From Bacteroidota bacterium (lineage in GTDB: Bacteria; Bacteroidota; Bacteroidia; Chitinophagales; Saprospiraceae), in NCBI GenBank assembly GCA_024743405.1, contig JANSWP010000019.1:1-64000 (forward strand): a stretch of DNA of 64,000 nt, given 5' to 3'. Below are positions 17,439 to 26,608 of the stretch, one piece after another. The position numbers were made by a program, and so were the translations under genes. The number at the start of each line of letters is the position of its first letter. The stretch's first letter is position 1. The notes under the pieces were generated by a model. That model made no database searches, was not told the origin of the DNA, and worked only from the letters and a program-made list of their open reading frames with translations.

Positions 17439-18704
17439 GTGAAATTAAATATAATTGTTGTAATAATTGTTCTTTTTCAAGCTTCTTATTTTAGTTGTTC
17501 CTCCTCATCGGTATCGGAAACCCAAACTAACAAAAACGATAATAACCAAGTGACGGAGACTGAAGAGATTTCAGAAAAACAAGAAGACGCTAAACTAAAT
17601 ATCGTGGTTGGGGCTGAATGGTTGGATGGTTATTTAAACTTAATTGAAAGCCAAAAAATTGGTTTAGTTGTCAACCAAACCTCAAAAATTGGTGATGACT
17701 TTTTAGTTGATGTGCTGCTTGAGAAGGGAATTCAAATAAACAAAATATTCGCGCCGGAACATGGTTTTAGAGGGACTGCGGATGCTGGGGAAAAAGTAAA
17801 AAATGGTAAAGACTTAAAGACTGGAATTGATATTCATTCTTTATATGGGAAAAATAAGAAACCTTCAAAAAGTGATTTAGAAGACCTCGATTGGATTATT
17901 TTCGATATCCAAGATGTTGGAGCTAGGTTTTATACTTTTATTTCAACTATGACTTATGTCATGGATGCTTGTGCAAAGTATGGCGTTAAATGTTTAGTAC
18001 TTGATCGACCAAACCCAAATGGGCATTTTATCGATGGACCTGTTCTGAAAGAGACACATCGATCATTTGTTGGTTTACACAAAATCCCAGTTGTACATGG
18101 GATGACGATAGGTGAATATGCAAAAATGGTAAATGGAGAAGGATGGTTAGAAAGTGGAAAAAAATGCGATCTAACCGTTATTCCTTGTCAAAATTATTCC
18201 CATCAGTTTTTTTACGATTTACCAGTAAAACCTTCACCAAACCTACCGAATAGTCTTTCAATTGCACTTTATCCATCACTTTGTTTTTTTGAAGGTACTG
18301 AAGTTAGTATTGGTCGAGGTACAGATAAACAGTTTCAGTTAATGGGAGCGCCAAATTTTCCAAATGGAAATTTTGAATTTATTCCAGAACCAAAACCTGG
18401 TGCAAAATATCCTAAGCACAATGGGAAAAAGTGCTCGGGATTTGATTTGTCTGTTTTAGATTTAAGAGAGGTTCGAAAAGCAGGGAAACTAGAAATTAAA
18501 TACTTGATTAATTTTTATAAAGATTATCATTCAAAGGAGGATTTTTTTCTGGAAAATCTTTTCTTCGATAAATTAGCAGGAGGAACTGAATTGAGAAATC
18601 AAATTATCAATGGGGTCACAGAAGATAAAATTCGAAAGTCTTGGGAAAAGGATTTGAGCGCATTTAAGAGCATTCGGCAAAAATATTTGATTTACGAAGA
18701 ATAA
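17439..18704 (+). CDS. DUF1343 / NamZ-type exo-beta-N-acetylmuramidase, lipoprotein
   Basis: A 421-residue protein starting at GTG; there is no in-frame ATG near, and MKLNIIVVIIVLFQASYFSC is a good lipoprotein signal (Cys at about 20). A Ser/Asn/Glu-rich linker follows (20-50). The catalytic region has GLVVNQTSKIG, KIFAPEHGFRGTADAGEKV, IFDIQDVGARFYTFISTM and LDRPNPNGH, the hallmark blocks of the DUF1343 family, whose characterised member NamZ removes terminal MurNAc from peptidoglycan fragments. It ends 8 bp from the convergent pbpC stop; both act on peptidoglycan, so the neighbourhood fits wall turnover. Likely lipid-anchored to a membrane facing the periplasm. Confidence 0.9.
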   Translation: MKLNIIVVIIVLFQASYFSCSSSSVSETQTNKNDNNQVTETEEISEKQEDAKLNIVVGAEWLDGYLNLIESQKIGLVVNQTSKIGDDFLVDVLLEKGIQINKIFAPEHGFRGTADAGEKVKNGKDLKTGIDIHSLYGKNKKPSKSDLEDLDWIIFDIQDVGARFYTFISTMTYVMDACAKYGVKCLVLDRPNPNGHFIDGPVLKETHRSFVGLHKIPVVHGMTIGEYAKMVNGEGWLESGKKCDLTVIPCQNYSHQFFYDLPVKPSPNLPNSLSIALYPSLCFFEGTEVSIGRGTDKQFQLMGAPNFPNGNFEFIPEPKPGAKYPKHNGKKCSGFDLSVLDLREVRKAGKLEIKYLINFYKDYHSKEDFFLENLFFDKLAGGTELRNQIINGVTEDKIRKSWEKDLSAFKSIRQKYLIYEE

Positions 18705-18712
18705 TGACAAAT

Positions 18713-21088
18713 TCAGTCCTTTGCTATTACTTTGAAAGCTTGAATTAGCCGATTTCCGTCTTGATCGACTAAAGTAAGGATATGAAGTCCAACATTGGGT
18801 TTTAATTCCAAATCATGGAAATTAGTTGTCGATCCTAAAAATTCATTATCTAAATGCCAATAAATAGTAGATTCGGAGTTGCGATGGGCTGCTTTAAAAA
18901 CGGTCCGACTCATGCTACCATCTAAATTTTTGGGGATATAAATTTTAGTCTTATGCTTTGGATAAATCAGTTGCATCGGACTATCTTCTTGTACCATTTG
19001 TTTACAATCTGTGCGAATCGGTGGCAATGGAATATAGTTAGGGTTCTTTGATGTATAATAATACTCTTCAATTGGCGGAAGCACGAACCATGGTTGTTGA
19101 ACCATTTCTAATGGGTTTTCGCAGTCTGAATGAACTTGGAATTGCTCTTTTTTATCTAAATGAACCATTTTGTGAAATGCACATGCCTTTACATTAGTTG
19201 AATTAGCAGTTGCCCATATTGTATCTTTTGCACATAAACTTGAAGCTCTATAGCCACTTTTTTTACAAATTTCTATTTCGATCATTTCGTCAAATGGGGC
19301 ATCAAACCAATTCGTAGTTGGTAATAATTCAAAAATATCAAATAAAACCGGTGCCGCACTTTTTACACCAATGCATCCAGGTCTTCCTTCACCATCTGCA
19401 TTTCCAGCCCAAACCCCAACTGCATATTGGGGAGTAACTCCACTTGCCCATGCATCTCGGAAGCCAAAGCTAGTTCCCGTTTTCCAAGCAATATTCGAAC
19501 TACTTTCAAATTTTCTCCATTCTCCTAAAGTATTAGGTCTTTCAACTTCTTTCATCGTTTCAAAGGTTAGCCAAATTGCGCCAGCGCTAATTACTGGTGG
19601 CGTTTTTAAAAGTTTTTTTTCCTTTGCTTTTGTTGGCCAATTATAATGAGCTGTTTGAAATGGCTGTGAATGATACATTCCATCATTTTTATGAAAATCC
19701 TTTAGTATGCCTGCCATAGAGGCATAGGCACTAGTTATTTCCAAAAGGGAGCTTTCTGCCCCGCCTACTATTAAGGGTAATCCATAGTGTTGGGGAGGTT
19801 TATTGATAGAATAAAACCCAAATTTCTTTAGGTTGAAATGAAATTTTTCTAATCCGTAATTTTGAAGCATCCTTACTAAGGGCACATTTAATGATCGAAT
19901 AATCGCCCTTTTAGCTGAAACAACCCCATCATAAGATTCATGAAAATTTTCAGGACGATAACCTGTTAAATGGGTAGGGATATCTGAAATAAGACTATTA
20001 GGGAAAAGACTTCCTTCCTCCATCATCATCGCAAATAGCATTGGCTTTAATATGCTACCAGTACTTCTTTTTGCCTTTATTAAGTCTACTTCATTTCCAT
20101 GTTCCTTTCCTGTTTCAAGAACATTTCCTACATAGGCGACTATATTTCCAGTCTCCACTTCAATGATCAATGCAGCAAGATTGTGGATGTCATTACTTTT
20201 TAAAATTTTGTTGTGACGAACTAAAGTTTCAGTGACTTTTTTTTGCAATTGAATATCGATGGTGGTTTTTACTCTTGACGGTTCTAATTGGCTATTTTTA
20301 GATTTTTCATTACTGATTCGATCGAACAGATGTGGAGCTAGTCTAGGCAATTTTAAGGGTTTTATTGGAAGCGGTTCCTCCAATGAAAGAGAATAATTAA
20401 ATTTGTCTATTACCTCCTTATCAAGCAGTCTTTTTAATAATCGATTTCGTTTTTCCTTCAAGGCTTTTCTATTCCTTCCTGGATGTATAAGACCAGGACT
20501 ATTAGGTAACACTGCCAAAGTTGCTGATTCTGCCCAGGATAAATGTTCTGATCCTTTTCCAAAATATCTCCAAGAGGCAGCATCTAATCCTACAACATTT
20601 CCCCCAAAAGGTGCATTAGCGGCATAAAAGGCTAAAATATCTTGTTTTGAATATTTGAATTCTAGCCGAGTGGCTTGAATCATCTCAATAATTTTTTGAT
20701 ATATATTTCTTGATTTAGTACCTCTTGCCATCCTCATTACTTGCATAGTGATAGTGCTTCCACCACTTACAATTCGACCATTTTTGATGTTTTGGTACAT
20801 GGCTCTAATGAGACCTTTAGGGTCAATTCCAAAATGTGAATAGAACCGTCTGTCTTCAAACTCTAGAATACAATCAGTAAATTTCTTTGGAACCTCTTGA
20901 TTTTTTGGGAACCTCCATTGTCCGTCTAAAGCTATTCTTGCACCAAGTAAATTACCTGCATTATCCTCCAGTACGATTGAGGTCGGTTTGTTAAATAAAG
21001 GGTAGGGTAGGCATAGATAGTATCCTACAATTATTAAAAACAATAGTATAATCGATATTAGGCGATGTTTTTTTAAAAATGAAACCAT
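18713..21088 (-). CDS. pbpC: Penicillin-binding protein 1C (bifunctional glycosyltransferase/transpeptidase)
   Basis: A 791-residue class A PBP of the 1C type. One N-terminal membrane helix (about 10-27) is followed by a GT51 domain with LEFEDRRFYSHFGIDPKG (catalytic E78) and VSGGSTITMQVMRM. The transpeptidase domain has the SxxK motif in STGSILKPM (S345/K348), SLN in RSLNVPLVR and KTG in WKTGTSFGFRDAW. The C-terminal part (from about 690) matches the beta-rich PBP1C extension. Family role: polymerising and cross-linking peptidoglycan at the periplasmic face of the inner membrane. PBP1C is often next to an alpha-2-macroglobulin gene; none is seen here. Complete. Confidence 0.95.
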   Translation of the reverse strand: MVSFLKKHRLISIILLFLIIVGYYLCLPYPLFNKPTSIVLEDNAGNLLGARIALDGQWRFPKNQEVPKKFTDCILEFEDRRFYSHFGIDPKGLIRAMYQNIKNGRIVSGGSTITMQVMRMARGTKSRNIYQKIIEMIQATRLEFKYSKQDILAFYAANAPFGGNVVGLDAASWRYFGKGSEHLSWAESATLAVLPNSPGLIHPGRNRKALKEKRNRLLKRLLDKEVIDKFNYSLSLEEPLPIKPLKLPRLAPHLFDRISNEKSKNSQLEPSRVKTTIDIQLQKKVTETLVRHNKILKSNDIHNLAALIIEVETGNIVAYVGNVLETGKEHGNEVDLIKAKRSTGSILKPMLFAMMMEEGSLFPNSLISDIPTHLTGYRPENFHESYDGVVSAKRAIIRSLNVPLVRMLQNYGLEKFHFNLKKFGFYSINKPPQHYGLPLIVGGAESSLLEITSAYASMAGILKDFHKNDGMYHSQPFQTAHYNWPTKAKEKKLLKTPPVISAGAIWLTFETMKEVERPNTLGEWRKFESSSNIAWKTGTSFGFRDAWASGVTPQYAVGVWAGNADGEGRPGCIGVKSAAPVLFDIFELLPTTNWFDAPFDEMIEIEICKKSGYRASSLCAKDTIWATANSTNVKACAFHKMVHLDKKEQFQVHSDCENPLEMVQQPWFVLPPIEEYYYTSKNPNYIPLPPIRTDCKQMVQEDSPMQLIYPKHKTKIYIPKNLDGSMSRTVFKAAHRNSESTIYWHLDNEFLGSTTNFHDLELKPNVGLHILTLVDQDGNRLIQAFKVIAKD

Positions 21089-21288
21089 AGAAAAAAAAGT
21101 GATGATGGAGTTACTTGGTATTTGTTTACAATTTCCACTTTTTTCTGCTATAAACTAAGGAATCAAAGATAATCGAAGGTGGCTATTTAGTAAAGCACCT
21201 TCTTGAAAGAGTATTCGTAAGGTTTGATCAATAAAGAATTATTTTCTAATAATTGCAGGACTCTTGGAATGAAGTGAAATCAACGGAA

Positions 21289-21322
21289 AAGAGGTTTTGC
21301 AGGTGTACCAGCAAAACCTCTT
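21289..21322 (-). terminator. Terminator-like hairpin downstream of the DUF2795 gene
   Basis: Arms AAGAGGTTTTGC and GCAAAACCTCTT (12 bp) around a 10-nt loop that can itself partly pair. It begins 44 bp after the stop of the minus-strand gene and, read on that strand, is followed by TTTTCC. Confidence 0.65.
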
Positions 21323-21365
21323 GAGTTTTCATGCTTAAATAAAATCCTTTAATAAAGAAGGAAAA

Positions 21366-21587
21366 TTAATACTCGTCCTCGTTAAAAAGAAAATCATCTT
21401 TTCTAGGAAAATCAGGCCAGATTTCAACCATACTGTCGTAAACCTCTCCTTCATCCTCCATTGCTTGCAAATTTTCAATCACTTCCAAAGGAGCTCCTGA
21501 ACGGATTGCGTAATCAATTAATTCGTCCCTAGTTGCGGGCCATGGCGCATCTTCTAAATTATGCGCAAGTTCTAACGTCCAATACAT
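21366..21587 (-). CDS. DUF2795 domain protein
   Basis: A 73-residue acidic protein. MYWTLELAHNLEDAPWPATR, then DELIDYAIRSGAPLEVIENL and the acidic tail ending NEDEY are the signature of the short DUF2795 proteins that are strongly conserved in Bacteroidota. There is no signal peptide. The pattern of an Asp/Glu-rich tail after a small helical domain suggests a soluble cytoplasmic protein, possibly binding a partner or nucleic acid, but no function is established. It is monocistronic, with a -7-like box far upstream (21752-21759) and a hairpin terminator downstream. Confidence 0.85.
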   Translation of the reverse strand: MYWTLELAHNLEDAPWPATRDELIDYAIRSGAPLEVIENLQAMEDEGEVYDSMVEIWPDFPRKDDFLFNEDEY

Positions 21588-21744
21588 TTTACGCTAGTTT
21601 AAGATTTAACATAATAACAAAAACTAAATTATTCGGAAATCCTTTAGTTTGGATTATGATTTTTGTGAGTATTCGTTTTTTGTCAAATTAAAATTTCAAA
21701 AAACAAACAAAACAAAGAACTAAAATAAATGGTCATTTTTTGAA

Positions 21745-21759
21745 ATTTGCGCAAATGTA
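21745..21759 (-). promoter_or_regulatory. -7 box overlapping a 12-bp palindrome upstream of the DUF2795 gene
   Basis: ATTTGCGCAAAT (21745-21756) is a perfect palindrome; read on the minus strand, TACATTTG (21759 to 21752) matches TAnnTTTG and runs into it. It lies about 165 bp upstream of the DUF2795 ATG, predicting a long AT-rich leader. Confidence 0.35.
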
Positions 21760-21877
21760 ATAAACATAAATTTGCGTACCAAATCTGAAAAATATACAAA
21801 TTTCGCTGAACAAAAATCAGACCATTTTTAATACGTGAAATATTATCAGAAGTAACAAAAAGAATGGTGAAATCTAT

Positions 21878-22978
21878 TTAACGATGGCGTTTACTTTTAT
21901 TATTTTTATAGTCCATGAAAATAAACTCTCCTAAGCCTTTCAAACTAGAATAGAAAGCTTTGCCATTATTGGCTTTAGTAAATTGATCCACAAACCTCAC
22001 CAAATATGGGTCGCGCGCGATCATGAAAGTAGTTATTGGGATTTGAACCTTTCGACATTTTGTGGCTAGATTAAGTGTGCGATTGACTATTTTTCTATCC
22101 AAACCAAAACTATTTTTATAATACCGTTTACCTTTTTTCATGCAGGTCGGTTTCCCATCAGTAATCATGAAAATTTGTTTATTGGGATTTCTTCTTTTGC
22201 GCAATAAATCCATCGCTAACTCTAAACCTGCAATTGTATTAGTGTGGTAAGGTCCGACTTGAAGGTAGGGAAGGTCTTTGATTTCTATTTGCCATGCATC
22301 ATTTCCAAAAACAATAATATCTAATGTATCCTTTGGATATCGAGTAGTGATTAATTCAGAAAGCGCCATGGCAACTTTCTTCGCAGGAGTAATTCTATCC
22401 TCCCCATATAAAATCATAGAGTGTGAGATATCTATCATCAAAACCGTACTCATTTGGCTTTGATAGTAAGTCTCATGGACTTCTAAGTCTTGATTGGTGA
22501 GTTTGAATTCATCAATACCATGATTGATTTGAGCATTACGAAGTGATTCTGAAATGGCTATTTTATCGAGTGTATCGCCAAATTCGTATGGACGTCTTTC
22601 GGAGGTAGTCTCATCTCCTTTACCACTAGCCTTGGTACTATGATTGCCTCGTTTTGATTTTTTTATTTGTCCAAAAATGTCTTCTAATGCTTTCTGACGA
22701 ATGGCTACTTCCATTTTCGCAGTAGGGGCAAAAATTCCTCCTTGAGGTTCATTTTGCGCTATATAACCTTTATCAATTAAATCTTGAATAAAGTCAGCCA
22801 TCCCATAATCTTTAGATGTTAGACCATATTCTTTATCCAATTCAGTTAGCCATGATAGCGCTTCTGAAACGTCTCCTGAGGTATGAACTAAAAGCTCTTG
22901 AAATAATTTTAAAAGCCTGTCAAAAATAGAACCTTCATTTTTTCCAGGAATGTATTCACCAAATCGCCAACCTATCAT
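21878..22978 (-). CDS. VWA domain-containing protein
   Basis: A 366-residue soluble protein. The C-terminal half is a von Willebrand factor A domain with an intact MIDAS: VLMIDISHSM (D183, S185, S187), a Thr in YHTNTIAG and an Asp in IFMITDGKPT. The N-terminal half is helical and charged with a low-complexity linker (about 105-130). Such VWA proteins in Bacteroidota commonly accompany MoxR or magnesium-chelatase-type AAA ATPases, acting as metal-dependent adaptors. No ATPase gene is in the window; the upstream neighbour is a coiled-coil membrane protein, 72 bp away on the same strand, so the two probably form a transcription unit. Function not established. Confidence 0.85.
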   Translation of the reverse strand: MIGWRFGEYIPGKNEGSIFDRLLKLFQELLVHTSGDVSEALSWLTELDKEYGLTSKDYGMADFIQDLIDKGYIAQNEPQGGIFAPTAKMEVAIRQKALEDIFGQIKKSKRGNHSTKASGKGDETTSERRPYEFGDTLDKIAISESLRNAQINHGIDEFKLTNQDLEVHETYYQSQMSTVLMIDISHSMILYGEDRITPAKKVAMALSELITTRYPKDTLDIIVFGNDAWQIEIKDLPYLQVGPYHTNTIAGLELAMDLLRKRRNPNKQIFMITDGKPTCMKKGKRYYKNSFGLDRKIVNRTLNLATKCRKVQIPITTFMIARDPYLVRFVDQFTKANNGKAFYSSLKGLGEFIFMDYKNNKSKRHR

Positions 22979-23002
22979 ATATTAGAAATTACCAGTTATC
23001 AA

Positions 23003-23040
23003 TTGTCGGTTGTGTTATACAGTAAACTGACAACCGACAA
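23003..23040 (-). terminator. Hairpin between the coiled-coil membrane gene and the VWA gene
   Basis: Arms TTGTCGGTTGT (23003-23013) and ACAACCGACAA (23030-23040), 11 bp perfect, 16-nt loop. It fills most of the 72-bp gap between the two minus-strand genes. It lacks a T-run, so it may be an attenuator or an mRNA processing/stability element rather than a terminator. Confidence 0.4.
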
Positions 23041-23050
23041 CCGATAAAAG

Positions 23051-24055
23051 CTATTCAAACAAATTATCATAGGAAGTGTTTTCGCCCCTTGCTTGTTTTT
23101 CTGGTCTAGCCACTTTTGAATTTAAATCAAGTGAACCAGTTTTTTCTTTTCCATCTCCCAATAACATCATGGTACTTTTTTCTTCCCATTGTTCCAGCAT
23201 CTTGAGTCCTTCCTCTTCAAAAATTCCATTTTGCAAATCAACAGAATCCATGAAGTTTGAAGACATTTCCATAAATTGCTCCATCTCACCTACTTTATTT
23301 GCAAGATCATCTGCAATATGCTCTAATGCTGAATCAAACATAGCTCGCTGATCTGGATCACCCGAAATAACACTCATCGCCGATTTCATGGCAGAGTGCG
23401 AAGCACGGATGGCTTTTCTTTCCTGTTCTTTTAATTGAACCTGATCCTTAGTATCTTCCAGTAAGATTTCAGAATTCTGATACATTTTATCCAAAATCTT
23501 ATACATCACCTTCATTCGGTTATGAAGCTTTTGATATTTCTCATTTGTTTCGGTCAACCTAGCAGCTTTTCGAGAAGACAATAGCATCGCTTTCTGGTTT
23601 CCTTGATCTTTTGCGGCACTTGCAATTTTCATGTTCTTGCCGATTTCCTTCTTATTGCTCTCCATCAAATTGCCCAGTTTTCGCATTTGACCCCGAATCT
23701 TACCAATCTGCTTACTCATTTTTCCGAGATTATCTTGCAAATCTTCAACATAACTTTTCAATATGCCAATTGGGTCTAATTGAACAAAGATTCCTGTCAC
23801 TGACCGCATAACGCTTTTATACATATACCAAACGAGGTTACGCATTTTAGGATCAAAAATCATATACAAAACAGCAGCAATAACGACAGCTGTAATGACC
23901 ATATAAGCTGTATTTGCTAATATAACTGCCCAATTTAAAGAAACGGCAAGGAAACCTACCCCTGCTAAAATAGCCAAAAGGAATATTGTCCCAGTAATGC
24001 CTTCAGGCCGTTGCCAAAAAGATTTTTTCTTGAATTGTGGAGCAATGTCTGACAT
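23051..24055 (-). CDS. Membrane-anchored coiled-coil protein of unknown function
   Basis: A 334-residue protein. Two adjacent hydrophobic segments (about 18-40 and 45-68) form a hairpin anchor; the rest is almost wholly helical, rich in Lys, Glu, Met and Gln, with heptad-like patterns (about 95-290), predicting a long cytoplasmic coiled coil. The C-terminal 50 residues are polar. No enzymatic motif. A general resemblance to phage-shock/PspA-like helical proteins is only structural. It precedes the VWA gene on the same strand with a hairpin between them, which suggests a joint envelope-linked role. I do not recognise a named family. Confidence 0.7.
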   Translation of the reverse strand: MSDIAPQFKKKSFWQRPEGITGTIFLLAILAGVGFLAVSLNWAVILANTAYMVITAVVIAAVLYMIFDPKMRNLVWYMYKSVMRSVTGIFVQLDPIGILKSYVEDLQDNLGKMSKQIGKIRGQMRKLGNLMESNKKEIGKNMKIASAAKDQGNQKAMLLSSRKAARLTETNEKYQKLHNRMKVMYKILDKMYQNSEILLEDTKDQVQLKEQERKAIRASHSAMKSAMSVISGDPDQRAMFDSALEHIADDLANKVGEMEQFMEMSSNFMDSVDLQNGIFEEEGLKMLEQWEEKSTMMLLGDGKEKTGSLDLNSKVARPEKQARGENTSYDNLFE

Positions 24056-24338
24056 AATATATTATTGTTTGAGTGGGAATGGTAGAAGAAGGTTTTCATT
24101 TAGTTAGAATCTCCATACTCATTCGCCTAAAAGTTTTCAATAGTATTTTCTCTTAAGAATGAAAATAAAATGAAGTATCTTTTTTAACCTTCATCCCTCA
24201 AAAACTAAAAGAGTTAATATGAAACCTCAAAATAATGAAATTCATGGGTTTATTGTTGTTCAAAGTTTTGATTCTTTGATAAATCCAAGTAATACATCGT
24301 CAAAAGGCATTTATTCCTATTTTCTTTTCGTTTGTGAT

Positions 24339-25220
24339 TTATCCAAATACCTCTTTTTTTGAAGCTTTTAGTGTATTCATTAAAAGGGAAGTTACAGTCA
24401 TAGGGCCTACGCCACCTGGAACTGGAGTAATAAAACTACTTTTTGGTGCTACTTCATCAAATGCTACATCACCTTTTAAACGATAACCTCTTTTCGCTGT
24501 TGGGTCTTCTACACGATTGATTCCAACATCAATCACAACTGCTCCTTCTTTTACCATGTCAGCAGTAACAAATTCTGCAATACCAATAGCTGCAACGATA
24601 ATATCTGCCCGTCTAACTTCTGCTGCCAAATCCTTGGTTCGACTATGAGTTAAAGTCACCGTGCAATTCCCAACTTTGGCTTTACGAGAAAGTAAAATAC
24701 TCATTGGGGTACCTACAATATTACTTCGACCGATAATTACGGCGTGTTTACCACTTGTTTTTACACCATATCTTTCTAACATGACCATAATACCATTAGG
24801 GGTGGCAGGTAAGTAAGATGGCAGGCTTTGGGCCATTCGACCAAAATTAATAGGATGGAACCCGTCCACATCTTTTTTGGGATCTATCGCTAAAGTGACT
24901 TTGTGCTCATCAATATGCTTAGGCAATGGCAATTGAACGATAAACCCATCGACATCGTCATCATTATTTAAATCTTCTACTATCTTTAACAGGTCTGCTT
25001 CAGAAATAGAATCGTCCTTGCGGATAAGTGTTGACTCAAAACCAACTTTTTCACAAGATCTTACCTTATTTCGAACGTAAACTTGGCTGGCAGGGTCTTC
25101 CCCAACTAAAACAGCTGCTAAGTGTGGAATTTTTCCTCCTTTAGCTTTAATTTTATCAACCTCTATGGCAATTTCTTCTTTGATAGTATTGGCAAGTGCT
25201 TTTCCGTCTATTAGTTGCAT
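24339..25220 (-). CDS. folD: Bifunctional methylenetetrahydrofolate dehydrogenase/methenyltetrahydrofolate cyclohydrolase FolD
   Basis: A 293-residue FolD, catalysing NADP-dependent oxidation of 5,10-methylene-THF to methenyl-THF and its hydrolysis to 10-formyl-THF. Visible blocks: EDPASQVYVRNKVRSCEKVG with Y48 and K52 (the catalytic Tyr and Lys), DGFIVQLPLPKH, the dinucleotide-binding GRSNIVGTPMSILL, and PVPGGVGPMTVTSLLMNT near the C-terminus. Length matches the family (about 285-300). It is followed on the same strand by an SCP2 protein gene located upstream in transcription (75 bp), so the two may be cotranscribed. Cytoplasmic one-carbon metabolism. Confidence 0.97.
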   Translation of the reverse strand: MQLIDGKALANTIKEEIAIEVDKIKAKGGKIPHLAAVLVGEDPASQVYVRNKVRSCEKVGFESTLIRKDDSISEADLLKIVEDLNNDDDVDGFIVQLPLPKHIDEHKVTLAIDPKKDVDGFHPINFGRMAQSLPSYLPATPNGIMVMLERYGVKTSGKHAVIIGRSNIVGTPMSILLSRKAKVGNCTVTLTHSRTKDLAAEVRRADIIVAAIGIAEFVTADMVKEGAVVIDVGINRVEDPTAKRGYRLKGDVAFDEVAPKSSFITPVPGGVGPMTVTSLLMNTLKASKKEVFG

Positions 25221-25295
25221 TCTTTAGTTTTCATTTCTAAGAAATAGGTTTAAATTTTTTGTTCCAAGAAAATATCCAAACCAGTTCTTTCGATT

Positions 25296-25613
25296 TTACA
25301 TTAAACCAAAAACTTTGGCGTATTTTATTAACTCCCCTTGATTACTAATCTTAATTTTACCTGTTAATACAGCCATCATAGGGTTCAATTTCCCACTTAA
25401 TACCTTAATGAAATTGTCTTGGCTGCCTGTAATTTTACATTTTTCAACGCCAATAAAACTTTCATGTACAGTCATTTTCCCATTCGAAACCTCAATGGCA
25501 AATTGCCCACCTCCTTCACCTGAAATATCAAAGTGAAAGTTAGTTTCTACATCATCTAACATTCCGTCTGGAACCTGAGATGGTAGATTAGTTAAAAATT
25601 CTTTTGCGGTCAT
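25296..25613 (-). CDS. SCP2 sterol-binding domain-like protein
   Basis: A 105-residue protein made of a single SCP2-like domain: FHFDISGEGGGQFAIEVSNGKM, then CKITGSQDNFIKVLSGKLNPMMAVLTGKIKISNQG and the closing LIKYAKVFGLM helix. These match the pattern of small bacterial SCP2 proteins, which form a hydrophobic pocket and are thought to bind or carry lipids. It lies between folD and a lipase-like hydrolase on the same strand (spacings 75 and 67 bp), and a fatty acid desaturase follows upstream, so a lipid link is plausible. Cytoplasmic; ligand unknown. Confidence 0.88.
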   Translation of the reverse strand: MTAKEFLTNLPSQVPDGMLDDVETNFHFDISGEGGGQFAIEVSNGKMTVHESFIGVEKCKITGSQDNFIKVLSGKLNPMMAVLTGKIKISNQGELIKYAKVFGLM

Positions 25614-25680
25614 TTATTTTTGCTGTTGTAAATTAATTAATAGTTCTGTCAATATTGAATAATCTCTCTATTGAGAAAAG

Positions 25681-26508
25681 TTAAATTTTACTCAAAATCC
25701 AATTTAGAGTAAATCTAAAAACTTCTTTTTGTTCTTTTTCATTATGAATTTCATGATAAAGTCCTTCCCAAACTTTCAAGGTTACATCTCCCTGGACTCG
25801 TTTTGTAAATTCTTCACTCGCTTTGGCAGAAGTTAGTCCATCCTGACTACCATGCATTACCAAGAGGGGCACTGATAGCTCCCCTGAAAAAGAATCTAAA
25901 AATTTAGCAGCCTTTGTCATCTCAATCGCCATTCGAGCAGAAGCTAATCCGTGAACTAAAGGGTCAGAATTATATTTTTCAACTTCTAAAGGGTCACGAC
26001 TTATCTGCGAACTGTCTAAACCTGTAGCAAGTGCTGTTTTAGGAGCAATAATATTGAGTATTTTTCCGATAAAAAGTAGTAACCCCGGAGGTGGATTAGG
26101 TAATCGAATCCATGGACCGCTGATTATTACTCCTTTAAGCTGTGGATTTCTTTTAATAAGATAATTCAAGGAAATATTTCCACCCATGCTATGTCCATAT
26201 AAAAAAACGGGCAAATCTTGGTTTTCTTCTATGGCTTCCGTCAATAGTTGAGCAACTTCATCCATATAAGCGTCTAATCCATCTGTATGTCCTTGTTTCC
26301 CTTCGGTTTGTCCATGTCCAGGCAAGTCAAAACTAAAAACAGATATCTCTTTTTTATTGTAAAATTCAGCAAAATGATCATAGCGATTGCAATGTTCACC
26401 AGCCCCATGAACTAGACAAAGTATGGCTTTGGGAGATGTGACTGTCCATTTTTTTGCATAAACTTGGTTCCCTGTATTATTTCTCCAATTAAATTCAGTA
26501 ATAGACAT
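25681..26508 (-). CDS. Alpha/beta hydrolase, monoacylglycerol lipase-like
   Basis: A 275-residue alpha/beta hydrolase. The oxyanion segment LVHGAGEHCNRYDHFAEFY, the DLPGHGQTEG strand-turn, the nucleophile elbow LYGHSMGG (S107), the acid in MHGSQDGLTS and the His in GLYHEIHNE follow the order of monoacylglycerol lipases and lysophospholipases (serine aminopeptidase S33/Hydrolase_4 type). No signal peptide, so probably cytoplasmic. It lies between the SCP2 protein and the desaturase, each separated by modest gaps with a terminator between it and the desaturase. Substrate is inferred from family only. Confidence 0.87.
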   Translation of the reverse strand: MSITEFNWRNNTGNQVYAKKWTVTSPKAILCLVHGAGEHCNRYDHFAEFYNKKEISVFSFDLPGHGQTEGKQGHTDGLDAYMDEVAQLLTEAIEENQDLPVFLYGHSMGGNISLNYLIKRNPQLKGVIISGPWIRLPNPPPGLLLFIGKILNIIAPKTALATGLDSSQISRDPLEVEKYNSDPLVHGLASARMAIEMTKAAKFLDSFSGELSVPLLVMHGSQDGLTSAKASEEFTKRVQGDVTLKVWEGLYHEIHNEKEQKEVFRFTLNWILSKI

Positions 26509-26555
26509 TTAATGAAATATTTTTTCGTAAAAGTAATCCAAATCATTGTAACAAA

Positions 26556-26588
26556 AAAAGGTATTCGAAGCACAATCGAATACCTTTT
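26556..26588 (-). terminator. Rho-independent terminator of the desaturase gene
   Basis: Arms AAAAGGTATTCGA and TCGAATACCTTTT (13 bp), 7-nt loop, with a further T-run when read on the minus strand. It begins 21 bp after the desaturase stop. Confidence 0.85.
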
Positions 26589-26608
26589 CAGGATATAGAA
26601 AAAGAAAA

